NCBI RefSeq assembly: GCF_029892425.1
Contig: NZ_JARXWB010000012.1
Location: 124,001 to 188,000, forward strand
DNA: 64,000 bases
Direction of reading: 5' to 3'
Source of the DNA: Bradyrhizobium sp. BR13661
GTDB taxonomy: Bacteria > Pseudomonadota > Alphaproteobacteria > Rhizobiales > Xanthobacteraceae
How positions within the stretch are numbered: position 1 is the stretch's first letter; the number at the start of each line of letters is the position of its first letter. The notes under the pieces are model-generated. The model made no database searches. It was given only the letters and a program-made list of their open reading frames with translations, and had not been told where the DNA came from. The translations under genes and the position numbers were made by a program. This document shows positions 1 to 8,728 of this stretch, in pieces.

Positions 1-165
1 TGATCAAGAGCGCCGAAATGCGCCGGCAGCGAACATTCAACCGGACGAAATTGCAAGCTCGAAAAAACCATCGAGAGGCGTGCACGGTCGGGGGCCTTGA
101 CAGCCCGTGTGAGTTGATGTCATAGATCGTGACGTTATTTCGCAATCAATGACAAATCAATGAAA

Positions 166-184
166 CGCCCGGGCTTTCCGGGCG
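166..184. other. GC hairpin upstream of the sigma factor
   Basis: A 7-bp perfect inverted repeat (CGCCCGG / CCGGGCG) with a 5-base loop lies about 30 bases before the sigma-factor ATG. No T-run follows, so it is not a clear terminator. It may belong to the end of an upstream gene or to the 5' leader of the sigma factor. I see no convincing gene in bases 1-216. Confidence 0.3.
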
Positions 185-216
185 CCGGTTCTGCTTGACG
201 AGGGCTGGGGCGAGCC

Positions 217-810
217 ATGATCGAAGATATTCGTGTCGAAAACGGTGCCGACGCGCTGCGGCGGCTTCTGATCGCAGTCGGCCATCGCGACGAGGCGGCA
301 TTCGCCGCCCTGTACGGCCTGACCAAGGGCAAGATGTTTGCCGTCGCGCTCGCGATCGTCAGGCGCCGCGATCTCGCGGAGGACGTGATGCAGGAGGCCT
401 ATGTCCGCATCTGGCACAACGCCGCGCGCTTCGACCCTGCGAAGGGTTCGCCGATTACGTGGATGGCGACCATTACCCGCAATCAGGCGATCAATGTCGT
501 CCGGCGGCCGACGGTCGAGGTCGAGTGCGATCAATCGGTCGTCATGGAGGTGGCCGGAGACGACCGCAGCCCGCTCGACCAGGTTCAGTCTTCGCAGGAA
601 AACGGCCATGCGTTCGCGGCCTTGCAGGCGCTTGCGCCGTTGCAGCGCCGCCTGATCGTCGCGGCCTATGTTCGTGGCGAAAGCCGCGATCAACTCGCGC
701 AGCGCTTCGGCGCTCCCGCCAACACCATCAAGACCTGGCTGCGGCGCGCCCTCATGGACGTGCGCGCGACGCTCGAGCGCCCGCACGGCAACCGTCAGAC
801 CGCCGCCTGA
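217..810 (+). CDS. ECF-family RNA polymerase sigma factor (SigK-like)
   Basis: 197 aa, the usual length for an ECF sigma factor. Region 2 is visible at about residues 25-95, with the helix motif DLAEDVMQEAYVRIW and a GSPITWMATITRNQAI segment. Region 4 is at about 135-185, with the helix-turn-helix SRDQLAQRFGAPANTIKTWLRRA. It would direct RNA polymerase to a small regulon, most simply the three genes that follow in the same direction. No anti-sigma gene follows it. An anti-sigma factor normally sits beside such genes, so it is either upstream of the window or absent. Mycobacterial SigK controls FAS1 proteins (MPT70/MPT83), and the FAS1 gene next door suggests the same kind of link. The assignment to ECF is firm; the subgroup is inference. 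Confidence 0.92.
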   Translation: MIEDIRVENGADALRRLLIAVGHRDEAAFAALYGLTKGKMFAVALAIVRRRDLAEDVMQEAYVRIWHNAARFDPAKGSPITWMATITRNQAINVVRRPTVEVECDQSVVMEVAGDDRSPLDQVQSSQENGHAFAALQALAPLQRRLIVAAYVRGESRDQLAQRFGAPANTIKTWLRRALMDVRATLERPHGNRQTAA

Positions 811-1037
811 TGGACCCTGCCCGCGCGCGCGTCGATCGGGAGCGCGTAGCGTGCTCGCCGATACGCCTTCGCCATCATCAAGTTTCAGCTGCCGGTCCCA
901 ATTTTTTATCGCGCGTTTCTTGAATCGCACTGAAACAAACTCTCGGACGCTCTGTACTTCGAAGCACGAGACACGCGATGCCGACCCGGCTCACGCCAAT
1001 CTCGCTACAACCATCAATCCAGACACAGGAGACTACT

Positions 1038-1586
1038 TTGAACAAGTTCGGCAAAATTCTTCTTGCGGCCGCGATCGGCGCTACCTCGCTGAGCAGCATT
1101 GCGGTGATCAACGCGTACGCCAACGAAAAGACCGTGATGGTCGGCGGCGCGCCGATGTATCCCTCCAAGAACATCATCCAGAACGCGGTGAACTCGAAGG
1201 ATCACACCACGCTGGTCGCCGCGGTGAAGGCCGCCGGTCTCGTCGAGACGCTCGAAGGCAAGGGTCCCTTCACCGTATTCGCGCCGACCAACACTGCGTT
1301 CGGCAAGCTGCCGGCCGGTACCGTCGACACCCTGGTGAAGCCCGAGAACAAGGCGACCCTCACCAAGATCCTGACCTACCACGTTGTCGCCGGCCGCCTG
1401 GAAGCGTCCGACCTCACCGACGGCAAGATGCTCAAGACCGTCGAAGGCGAGCAACTCACCGTGAAGCACGATGGCGGCAAGATCGAGATCATCGATTCCA
1501 AGGGCGGCGCCTCGATCGTCACGATCGCCGACGTCAACCAGTCGAACGGCGTGATCCACGTCGTCGATTCCGTGCTGATGCCGTAA
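1038..1586 (+). CDS. Secreted fasciclin (FAS1) domain protein
   Basis: 182 aa from a TTG start at 1038, chosen because AGGAGA lies 6 bases upstream and the reading then opens with a clean signal peptide (MNKFGKILLAAAIGATSLSS, cleavage after AYA at residue 28). An in-frame ATG at 978 has no ribosome-binding site and would bury the signal peptide. One FAS1 domain fills residues 45-182, with the family motifs FTVFAPTNTAF, LTYHVVAG and NGVIHVVDSVLMP. FAS1 proteins are extracytoplasmic adhesion or interaction modules; bacterial roles are mostly unknown. It lies between the ECF sigma gene and a cytochrome b/molybdoenzyme pair, and a strong hairpin follows it, so it may be expressed at a higher level than the downstream genes. 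Confidence 0.93.
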   Translation: MNKFGKILLAAAIGATSLSSIAVINAYANEKTVMVGGAPMYPSKNIIQNAVNSKDHTTLVAAVKAAGLVETLEGKGPFTVFAPTNTAFGKLPAGTVDTLVKPENKATLTKILTYHVVAGRLEASDLTDGKMLKTVEGEQLTVKHDGGKIEIIDSKGGASIVTIADVNQSNGVIHVVDSVLMP

Positions 1587-1593
1587 CGCGCAG

Positions 1594-1624
1594 CCGCGCC
1601 CGCGGGACACAACCGCGGGCGCGG
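1594..1624 (+). terminator. Strong hairpin after the fasciclin gene
   Basis: A perfect 12-bp inverted repeat (CCGCGCCCGCGG / CCGCGGGCGCGG) with a 7-base loop starts 8 bases after the fasciclin stop. There is no U-run, so it is not a standard intrinsic terminator. It may stabilise the upstream mRNA or reduce read-through into the cytochrome b gene. Confidence 0.55.
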
Positions 1625-1656
1625 GCCGGCGACGACTGAATTCAACGGAGTGCGGG

Positions 1657-2292
1657 ATGAGCCTGATCGCTTCATATGCCTCGGACACGAAACTCAAAGA
1701 CGCCGGACGCAAGGTCATTCATCCGCGCATCGTGCGCATCACCCACTGGGTCAACGCCGTAGCGACGATCACGATGATCACGAGCGGATGGCAGATCTAC
1801 AATGCCTCGCCGATCTTCCCGTTTCGTTTCCCCGATGCGCTGACGCTCGGCGGCTGGCTCGGCGGCGCGATCCAATGGCACTTCGCGGCGATGTGGATGC
1901 TGATGCTAAACGGGCTGATCTATCTCGGCTACGGCGTGCTGTCGCGCCGCTTTTACCGCAAGCTGTGGCCGATCGGCACGCGCGCGCTCTTGGCCGACCT
2001 GTCCGACGCACTGAAGGGCCGGCTCGCACATGCCGATTTGTCGACCTACAACGCGGTGCAAAAGCTGCTTTACGGCGGCGTCATCCTTGCCGGAATTGTC
2101 GCGGTACTGTCCGGGCTCGCGATCTGGAAGCCCGTGCAATTGGGGGTCCTGACCTCTCTGTTCGGCGATTTCGCCGCCGCGCGGGTCGTCCACTTCGTCG
2201 CGATGTCGGCGATCAGCGCCTTCCTGGTGGTTCATGTGGCGATGGCGCTGATCGTGCCGGCGAGCCTGCTCGCCATGGTCCGCGGCCGTTGA
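1657..2292 (+). CDS. Membrane cytochrome b561/b-type heme subunit
   Basis: 211 aa with four hydrophobic segments. Histidines sit where heme-b ligands occur in the Ni/Fe-hydrogenase / thiosulfate-reductase cytochrome b family: His22 and His30 (VRITHWVN) near the first segment, a WHFAAMW motif in the second, and His179 and His193, 14 residues apart, in the last (RVVHFVAM, FLVVHVAMAL). The start has CGGAG 7 bases upstream. Only 15 bases separate it from the molybdopterin oxidoreductase that follows, so the two probably form one complex: quinol-linked electrons would pass through this protein to or from the periplasmic enzyme. The exact electron acceptor cannot be told from sequence. Confidence 0.85.
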   Translation: MSLIASYASDTKLKDAGRKVIHPRIVRITHWVNAVATITMITSGWQIYNASPIFPFRFPDALTLGGWLGGAIQWHFAAMWMLMLNGLIYLGYGVLSRRFYRKLWPIGTRALLADLSDALKGRLAHADLSTYNAVQKLLYGGVILAGIVAVLSGLAIWKPVQLGVLTSLFGDFAAARVVHFVAMSAISAFLVVHVAMALIVPASLLAMVRGR

Positions 2293-2307
2293 TCGGAGAC
2301 AGGCGTT

Positions 2308-3096
2308 ATGAAGCGCAGACAAGTCGAAAAACTGTCGGAGTCCGACCGAAGGGACATCCTCAAGGACGTCTCGAAGCACCTGGATCTATCGACCCGCCGG
2401 CTATTCCTGAAAAACATCGCGGGCCTCGGCAGCTTGACCCTGCTGACCGGATGCGACGTGGTCGACGGACTATCGACCGAGCGCATGCTCGGCAACGTCT
2501 CCGACTTCAACGATCGCGTGCAGGCCTGGCTATTCAATCCCGCCGCCATGGCCAGGGAATATCCGGAAAGCGCAATCACGCGCCCGTTCCCGTTCAACTC
2601 GTTCTACACGCCGAACTCGCCGGAAAAATCGCCTGACGTCGACGGATCGACTTTCAAGCTGGAAATTTCCGGGATGGCGGTCGACAAAACGCCATGGAGC
2701 CTCGACCGGCTCCATGCACTGCCGCAATTCACGCAGATCACGCGGCACATCTGCATCGAGGGCTGGAGCGCCATCGGCAAATGGACTGGCGTCCGGTTCC
2801 GCGATTTCCTCACGCGCATCGGGGCCGACACGTCGGCCAAATACGTGACCTTCCGCTGCAACGACAATTATATCACGTCGATTGACATGCCGACGGCGCT
2901 TCATCCGCAGACCCAGCTTACCCTCAAATTCGACGACGAGATCCTGCCGCGGCAATACGGCTACCCAATGAAACTGCGGATCCCGACCAAGCTCGGCTTC
3001 AAGAACCCGAAGCACGTCGCGGGCATCGAGATCGGCAACGACTTTACCGGCGGCTATTGGGAGACCTATGGCTACAACTGGTTCAGCGGATTGTAG
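2308..3096 (+). CDS. Tat-exported molybdopterin-dependent oxidoreductase (sulfite oxidase/MsrP type)
   Basis: 262 aa. A textbook Tat signal is present (TRRLFLKN, Arg30-Arg31) followed by a lipobox LTGC with Cys49, so the mature protein is probably a lipoprotein outside the cytoplasmic membrane. The sulfite-oxidase-family molybdopterin domain fills residues 95-262. Cys149 in HICIEGWSAIGKW matches the molybdenum-ligating cysteine, and the C-terminal GYPMKLRIP and GNDFTGGYW motifs also fit. The C-terminal dimerisation domain of true sulfite oxidases is missing, as in MsrP-like enzymes. The substrate is unknown; repair of oxidised periplasmic protein is one possibility given the ECF-FAS1 context. 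GGAG lies 9 bases before the ATG. Confidence 0.88.
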   Translation: MKRRQVEKLSESDRRDILKDVSKHLDLSTRRLFLKNIAGLGSLTLLTGCDVVDGLSTERMLGNVSDFNDRVQAWLFNPAAMAREYPESAITRPFPFNSFYTPNSPEKSPDVDGSTFKLEISGMAVDKTPWSLDRLHALPQFTQITRHICIEGWSAIGKWTGVRFRDFLTRIGADTSAKYVTFRCNDNYITSIDMPTALHPQTQLTLKFDDEILPRQYGYPMKLRIPTKLGFKNPKHVAGIEIGNDFTGGYWETYGYNWFSGL

Positions 3097-3275
3097 GGCC
3101 GGTGGGCTGGCTGTCGCCCCGATGTTTGCAGTTTTATTGCAGCGGGGGGAACATGGTGCGCCATTCAGACTAGAGCTACGAACTCGCATATGTTTGCAAT
3201 AGCTCTACAATTTGCGCCGAAAGGACCGTCTGCATGATCGCGGGCAGGTTCGCGTGCCTCGAGCGTTGGGAACGA

Positions 3276-4463
3276 TCAGCCGTAGAGCCCAGCGACAATC
3301 GGCATGCGCGCGGCTCGGAATGCGGGAAATAGTCCGCCGAACAGGCCGACCACGAGCGCGAGCAACAGGCCCTGGCCGATCAAACGCGGACTGAGCTGGA
3401 AGTTGAACACCACCTGGCTGAAGCTTGCGCCCATGGTCGAGGCGGTGAAGCCGTCAAAGACCAGATAGGTGGCTGCGGCCCCGATCACGCCGCCGATCGC
3501 AGCCAGGATCAACGACTCGACCAGCGTGCCGACGAAGGTCGAAAAGCCGCCGAACCCGATGGCGCGCAAGGTCGCGATCTCGGTCGCCCGCGCCGCGACC
3601 GAGGAGTACATGGTGTTGAGCGCGCCCGCCAGCGAGCCAAATGCCATCGCGATCGCCAGCGGCCAGCCGAGCTTCTGAATCAGGTCCGACGTATTCGACG
3701 CCTGCTGGGCGAAATAGGCGGCCTCCGACATTACGTCGAGCTTGAGGCGTGGCTCGTTGTCGCTGTACGCCCGCAGCGCCTCGATCGCCGCTGGGCTGGT
3801 CAGCCGTGCGCGTACGGTCTGGACGGCGCCGGTGCGCTTGAACAGGCTCTGCACCACCGGAAGATCGGCCCAGATCTCCGACTCGAATACGCTCCCGTCG
3901 GCGGCGAAGATTCCGACCACCATCCATCGCGTGCTGTTGAAGGTCACCGTCTGACCGAGATCGAAGCCCTCGAACTCCTTGCCCAGCGCTTTGCCGACGA
4001 TGATCTCGTTGCTGCCCGGATTGAACATGCGGCCGGCGGTGATGACGATGCCGCGGCGTAGCGCAGGGCCTTGAGGGCCGAGACCGCGCAGCGGCAGGCT
4101 CGCCTTGGTCTGGGTGCTGCGTTTGATCCCATCGACCGTCAGGTAGAGTTCGCCCGAGGTCTGCGGCTTGCCGTCCGCGCCCTTGGCGATCCCCGGGCCA
4201 TCCTCGATCAGCCGAACCTGGTCGCGCAGGACCACGCTGTTGATTTCCGACAGCGAGCCGCTGCGCAACACAATGGCGATGTCCTCCGCGCCGGAGTCCG
4301 CGATGGTGCGCTGGAATCCATTGGCCATGGCGAGGAATGCCAGGAGCACGGTGACGACGAGACCGACCGCGATCACCGTCGCCAGCGACAGCCACAGGCG
4401 CTGCGGCAGGCTCTTCAGGTTGATGGTCGTGACGGCCAGGATCTGCAGGAAAATCGAGCGCAT
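3276..4463 (-). CDS. ABC exporter permease, FtsX/MacB type (second permease)
   Basis: 395 aa. One N-terminal membrane segment is followed by a large periplasmic (MacB-PCD-like) domain, roughly residues 40-250, and three C-terminal membrane segments, the FtsX topology. The motif ATEIATLRAIGF before the second segment is characteristic of this family. It is last in a four-gene minus-strand operon (adaptor, ATPase, permease, permease) and starts 4 bases after the preceding stop. Together with the upstream permease it would form a heterodimeric LolCDE/DevBCA-like machine that moves substrates from membrane or periplasm outward rather than importing. The substrate is not predictable. Confidence 0.88.
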   Translation of the reverse strand: MRSIFLQILAVTTINLKSLPQRLWLSLATVIAVGLVVTVLLAFLAMANGFQRTIADSGAEDIAIVLRSGSLSEINSVVLRDQVRLIEDGPGIAKGADGKPQTSGELYLTVDGIKRSTQTKASLPLRGLGPQGPALRRGIVITAGRMFNPGSNEIIVGKALGKEFEGFDLGQTVTFNSTRWMVVGIFAADGSVFESEIWADLPVVQSLFKRTGAVQTVRARLTSPAAIEALRAYSDNEPRLKLDVMSEAAYFAQQASNTSDLIQKLGWPLAIAMAFGSLAGALNTMYSSVAARATEIATLRAIGFGGFSTFVGTLVESLILAAIGGVIGAAATYLVFDGFTASTMGASFSQVVFNFQLSPRLIGQGLLLALVVGLFGGLFPAFRAARMPIVAGLYG

Positions 4464-4467
4464 CGGA

Positions 4468-5628
4468 TCAGCTCCGTCCCAGCGCGGTGACGATATTGAG
4501 GCGCATCGCGTTGAGCGCCGGCACCAGACCCGTGATGATCCCGAACACGACCATCAGTCCGACCGCCGCCGCCCCGATGTCGGGGTATAGCGACAGCGTC
4601 GGAACGAAGCTCATCAGGCTGTCTCGCACTCTCGTGATCAGAAGAAGCGCGACGCCGAGGCCGGGCAGGCCTCCGAGCAGCGCCAACAGGATCGATTCGC
4701 CGAGCACCATGCGCAGGATGCGGCCACCGGAAAAGCCCAGCGTCTTCAGCACGCCGATCTCGCGCGTGCGCTCGCGCACCGTCATCACCATGGTGTTGCC
4801 GACGATCATCAGGATCGTCACGAAGGCCGCCCCGACCACCAGTTCGACGATCAGCGCGATGTTGCCGAGCTGGGCGGCGAACGCCTTGTTGAAGGCCTTC
4901 TCGCTGTCGGTCGTCGTCTCGTAGGGAGAATTGGCAAACATCCCGTCGATGGCGTTGCTCACGCGCTCGTTCGCGGCCACCGAGGTGGTGCGCAGCGACA
5001 TCCAGCTGATCAGGTCCTTGCCGAACGAGCGTGTCTCGTTGAAATAATCGTAGCCCATCAGCATCACGTTGGTGTCGGCCTGCGGAATGCGGGCGGTGAA
5101 GCTGCCAACGATGATGAAGTCCCAGGCATGCGAGCGATTCTTCTGGGACCAGATGTTGCTCGATATCGGAATATGATCGCCGACCTTCCAGCCCCATTTC
5201 TCCATCATGCGCGCCCCGACCAGAACGCCGGTGCGCTCGCGGATGAAGGCTGCGCGTGCCTCGGGCGAGAACACGAAGTCGCTATCGCGAAGCTTCATCC
5301 AGTTCTCCGGATCCACCGCAAAGGCAACGAGAAAGTTCCTTGGCTCCTGATAATAGCCTCCAAACCAACTGAAGTGATTGATCTGGGCGACGCCGTCGAT
5401 GGCGGCGACGCGGTTGAAGTAGGAAATCGGCAGCGGCTGGGTGAAGCTGATCTTGTTGGTGACCACCAGGCGGTCGGGCGTGGCGCGGTCCTGGCCGGCG
5501 TTGAAGGCGCGCTCGAAGCTCGCCAGCACGCCGAAAATCGCAAACGCGATCAGGATCGACACCATCATCAGGATGGCCCGCAATTTCCGGCGAAACAGAT
5601 TCTTGCGAATCAAGGTCAGGTCGTTCAC
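4468..5628 (-). CDS. ABC exporter permease, FtsX/MacB type (first permease)
   Basis: 386 aa from a GTG at 5628 that overlaps the ATPase stop by four bases (GTGA). An apparent in-frame extension up to 5814 is only a shadow of the ATPase gene. Architecture is FtsX-like: a membrane segment at residues 15-37, a periplasmic domain, then three membrane segments, with TREIGVLKTLGFSGG before the second segment. It ends 4 bases from the start of the second permease. The pair, one ATPase and one HlyD-type adaptor make a complete inner-membrane export pump; an outer-membrane channel is not encoded here. Confidence 0.88.
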   Translation of the reverse strand: MNDLTLIRKNLFRRKLRAILMMVSILIAFAIFGVLASFERAFNAGQDRATPDRLVVTNKISFTQPLPISYFNRVAAIDGVAQINHFSWFGGYYQEPRNFLVAFAVDPENWMKLRDSDFVFSPEARAAFIRERTGVLVGARMMEKWGWKVGDHIPISSNIWSQKNRSHAWDFIIVGSFTARIPQADTNVMLMGYDYFNETRSFGKDLISWMSLRTTSVAANERVSNAIDGMFANSPYETTTDSEKAFNKAFAAQLGNIALIVELVVGAAFVTILMIVGNTMVMTVRERTREIGVLKTLGFSGGRILRMVLGESILLALLGGLPGLGVALLLITRVRDSLMSFVPTLSLYPDIGAAAVGLMVVFGIITGLVPALNAMRLNIVTALGRS

Positions 5629-6326
5629 GCCGCGAGCTCCTTCTCGATGAAGTGGCCCTTGTCGAGATGCAGCGATCGCCTGGCGTATTGCGCCGCCGCC
5701 GGGTCGTGGGTCACCATCACGATGGTCTTGCCAAGATCGCGGTTGAGCACTTGCAGGATTGACAGGATCTCGTCGGCGGTGGTGCGATCGAGATCTCCGG
5801 TCGGCTCGTCGCACAACAACAACGCCGGATCTGAAACGATCGCGCGCGCGATGGCGACGCGCTGCTGCTGCCCACCCGACATTTCCTTGGGATAGTGCTT
5901 GACCCGATCGGCGAGCCCGACCACGCCGAGCGCGGTCTCGACCCGCTGGCGCCGCTCGTTGCGGCCGAGCCGCGTCAGCAACAGCGGCAGCTCGACATTC
6001 TGCGCCGCGGTCAGCATCGGCATCAGGTTGTAGAACTGGAAGATGAAGCCGATATGCGATGCCCGCCAGCGCGAAAGTTCTGTCTCGGACAGACGATCGA
6101 GGCGTTCACCGGCGACCTCGATCCCGCCTGCGTTGGACCGATCGATGCCGCCGAGCAGATTGAGCAGGGTGGTCTTGCCGGACCCCGACGGTCCCATCAC
6201 GGCAACGAAATCCCCACGCGGAATGACGAGGTTGAGACCATCGAAGATGGTGATCGTTTCCTTCCCCTTGGTGAATCGCTTGCACAGATCGACGATACTA
6301 ATCATCGGCTCGGCTGGTGATGACAT
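5625..6326 (-). CDS. ABC exporter ATPase, LolD/MacB type
   Basis: 233 aa, the standard length. Walker A GPSGSGKTT is near residue 45, the Q-loop is in FIFQFYNLMP, the signature is MSGGQQQR, Walker B is LLLCDEPTGDLD, and the switch His is in VMVTHDP. The GDLD variant and length place it with the LolD/MacB/FtsE subfamily, which work with FtsX-like permeases as mechanotransmitters. It has GGGAG upstream of the ATG, lies 19 bases below the adaptor gene and overlaps the permease start. It powers the exporter formed by its three neighbours. Confidence 0.93.
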   Translation of the reverse strand: MSSPAEPMISIVDLCKRFTKGKETITIFDGLNLVIPRGDFVAVMGPSGSGKTTLLNLLGGIDRSNAGGIEVAGERLDRLSETELSRWRASHIGFIFQFYNLMPMLTAAQNVELPLLLTRLGRNERRQRVETALGVVGLADRVKHYPKEMSGGQQQRVAIARAIVSDPALLLCDEPTGDLDRTTADEILSILQVLNRDLGKTIVMVTHDPAAAQYARRSLHLDKGHFIEKELAA

Positions 6327-6345
6327 CGGTCTTGCTCCCGCGTGC

Positions 6346-7401
6346 TTAAGGGTGATCGGACCGCGCGGTGGCGGGCGCAGCGTCTTCCAGGAAGGTCACC
6401 TTGATCGCCATGTCCGGCAGAACGCGCGGGTCCTTCACGTCCATGCCGACACGGACCTTGACGGTCGCCTTCTCGCGATTGGCGGTCGGCACGATGGCGA
6501 TGACGGCACCCGGGATGCGCCAGTCCGGATAGGCATCGAGAACGGCTTCGACGCGGGTGCCGGCATGCAGGCGGCCGATCGAGGCTTCGTTGACGTCAAC
6601 CTCGATCTCGATCGAGTCCATGTCGACGATGGTGCAGATGCCGGTGCGGGTGAAACCGCCGCCGGCCGACAGCGGCGAGATCATCTCGCCGGGTTGCGCG
6701 CTGCGCTCGACCACGATGCCGGTGAACGGGGCGCGAATCCGATGCTTGCCAAGCACCTCGCTGTAGCGCTGGGCCTCGAGTCGGGCCGCCGCGCGTTGGG
6801 CCTCCGCTTGGCGAAGCTGGGCTCGCAGGACGCCGGCTCTCGCCTGCGCTTTGGTCAGATCGGCCTCAGTGGCGTAGTTCTTCCCCGACAACGTCTGGGT
6901 TCGATTGAGGATTCGCTCCGCATCGGCCAAATCGGCCGCAATCGCGGCCACGGCCGCATCGGAAGCCTCGGCGCGCGCCTGCGCCAGCGCGTAGTCCTTG
7001 TCGGCCAGGACATCGTCGAGCCTGGCGAGAACCTGGCCGGCCTCCACCACCATGCCCTCGTCGACCAGGAGTTCGACGACCTTGCCCGTGACCTCGGCCG
7101 CGACCGTGGCCTTGCGACGCGCTACGACGTAGCCGGACGCGATCAGGCTGCCCGCGCTGAGCGCGGCCGGTTGGGCCGGATGCTCCTGTTGTGCGACCTG
7201 GCTGGATGAGATCGCGGCAGCCGGCGCCTGCGCGGACGGCGACCAACCGCCGAGCCAAAGCACCGCCCCGCCCCCCAGCACAAGCAAGGCTACCAGTATC
7301 GCAACGGCCGGCAGCCGCCATCTTTGCCGCCGGGACGAAGGCCCAGCTGGTTGGGACCGTTCGATGACGAGCGAGCGTAACGATCGCGTTCTGTCATCCA
7401 T
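6346..7401 (-). CDS. HlyD/MacA-family periplasmic adaptor of the ABC exporter
   Basis: 351 aa. A single N-terminal membrane anchor lies at about residues 30-50. It is followed by a biotinyl-lipoyl-like half (GKVVELLVDEGMVVEAGQVL), an alpha-helical hairpin of about 90 residues (ALAQARAEASDAAVAAIAAD onward), the second lipoyl half (IRAPFTGIVVERSAQPGEMI) and a beta-barrel domain. It is the first gene of the exporter operon and would link the inner-membrane pump to an outer-membrane channel. The promoter must lie in the 181-base gap before the AraC-type regulator gene, which makes that regulator a candidate controller. Confidence 0.9.
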   Translation of the reverse strand: MDDRTRSLRSLVIERSQPAGPSSRRQRWRLPAVAILVALLVLGGGAVLWLGGWSPSAQAPAAAISSSQVAQQEHPAQPAALSAGSLIASGYVVARRKATVAAEVTGKVVELLVDEGMVVEAGQVLARLDDVLADKDYALAQARAEASDAAVAAIAADLADAERILNRTQTLSGKNYATEADLTKAQARAGVLRAQLRQAEAQRAAARLEAQRYSEVLGKHRIRAPFTGIVVERSAQPGEMISPLSAGGGFTRTGICTIVDMDSIEIEVDVNEASIGRLHAGTRVEAVLDAYPDWRIPGAVIAIVPTANREKATVKVRVGMDVKDPRVLPDMAIKVTFLEDAAPATARSDHP

Positions 7402-7582
7402 CAGACTCTAGGCCCCTGGAATGGCGTAACTAATATTATGCTGCGTCTCTGACAAAAGCCATTGGCTGGCACAACCCCAGGTGATTTCGTCCCTGCGCAC
7501 ACGTTTGCCTGCTCCGACGCCACCATCAACATAGAAATCTACCGGCCGCCGCGAGTTCGTTCTCGCCCGATACAGAATTCGG

Positions 7583-8728
7583 CTAGCCGATTTTCACGGG
7601 GATTGGCCGATTCTGAAGTTTTCCGTCGTTTTCCAATGCAATGGCTGCCGACCGGGCAAGTGCCTCGCGACGGAATTCGGTCGGCGTCAGGCCGCTTTCG
7701 GCCTTGAATGCACGATTGAACGGTCCAATCGACTGGAAGCCGGAGTCCATGGCGATCGTCAGCACCGCGACATCTCGTTGACTCGGATCGGATAATGCCG
7801 CCTTGGCCTCTTCAATGCGGTAGCGATTGAGAAAGGCATTGAAGTTGCGATAGCCGAGGCCTTCGTTGATGGCCTGCCGGAGCCGGTATTCCGGCACATC
7901 GAGCTTGGCCGCGAGCCCGCCGATGGTGAGGCCTTCCTGCCGATAGATCCGTTCGACCGTCATCAAATTGTCGAGCCGACGCAACAGAAGCGACGCGACG
8001 GCGCGACCGCCCTCGGTAGCTTTGGTCGAAGCCACATGACCCATATTTTCAGACCCGGTCGCTGCGATCGCGACCACGGCGGGGGGCGGCGGATGGAATA
8101 GAGCCCATCCGGCCAGTGCCGCGATAGCCAGCAGGCCGACGGCGGTGGCCAAGCTGCCGGAAATGCCGAAGCTCCTGGCCGAGATCGGCATCAGTTCCGG
8201 GACGGACAGCGAGACCACAATGAGCAGTGACAGAATCAGGACTGCGAACCGCAGCCGGCGCCGGCCGGCGACGAGGTCGGTCTTCCACGTCCTGACCGTC
8301 TGTAGGGCAGCGGAGAGTGACAGGATAATCGCCAGGACCGACATCGATCGAACGCCCGCCTTGGCGAACATCGGCCATGTCGTCGATGTGTAGATCACCG
8401 AGAACCAGACGCCGACGACAGCCAGCCACAGCACGCCATGCCAGCGCCGAACCACGAAATCGTCATCGAAACTCGCCCGCGCCCATAACCATACGAGGAC
8501 CGGGTTGGCGGCCAGGACCGGCATGATCCACCAGACCGTTGCCTTCGGCACGAATGGTGCCGTCACGATCGCGTAGAGTGCGCCTGAGACAGCCATGGCG
8601 ACGCTGAGCCATCTGATCGCATCCAGCGGGCGAACACGCCTCAAGATAACGACCGCGATCATCAGGAAGAGGCCCGCAACTGCGCCGCGCAGGCCGAGGT
8701 CAAGTGCGGTGGCCAACATGATGTCCAT
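7583..8728 (-). CDS. AraC-family regulator with N-terminal membrane domain
   Basis: 381 aa from the ATG at 8728 (MDIMLATALDLGL). The in-frame reading continues 134 codons further upstream, but that part is Arg-rich and has no hydrophobic or family character. Residues 1-225 hold about seven hydrophobic segments. Residues 265-381 form a two-HTH AraC DNA-binding domain, with the second helix-turn-helix in VLTIAMDSGFQSIGPFNRAFK and the family ending GLTPTEFRRE. Such proteins sense a membrane or extracellular signal and bind DNA from the membrane. The neighbouring exporter operon starts 181 bases downstream on the same strand, so the regulator probably controls it. Confidence 0.87.
   Translation of the reverse strand: MDIMLATALDLGLRGAVAGLFLMIAVVILRRVRPLDAIRWLSVAMAVSGALYAIVTAPFVPKATVWWIMPVLAANPVLVWLWARASFDDDFVVRRWHGVLWLAVVGVWFSVIYTSTTWPMFAKAGVRSMSVLAIILSLSAALQTVRTWKTDLVAGRRRLRFAVLILSLLIVVSLSVPELMPISARSFGISGSLATAVGLLAIAALAGWALFHPPPPAVVAIAATGSENMGHVASTKATEGGRAVASLLLRRLDNLMTVERIYRQEGLTIGGLAAKLDVPEYRLRQAINEGLGYRNFNAFLNRYRIEEAKAALSDPSQRDVAVLTIAMDSGFQSIGPFNRAFKAESGLTPTEFRREALARSAAIALENDGKLQNRPIPVKIG

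Noticed and set aside
161..936. TGAAAC hexamers upstream of both the sigma and FAS1 genes as ECF promoters
   Set aside because: Spacing to any shared downstream motif differs (23 versus 14 bases), so no common promoter is supported.
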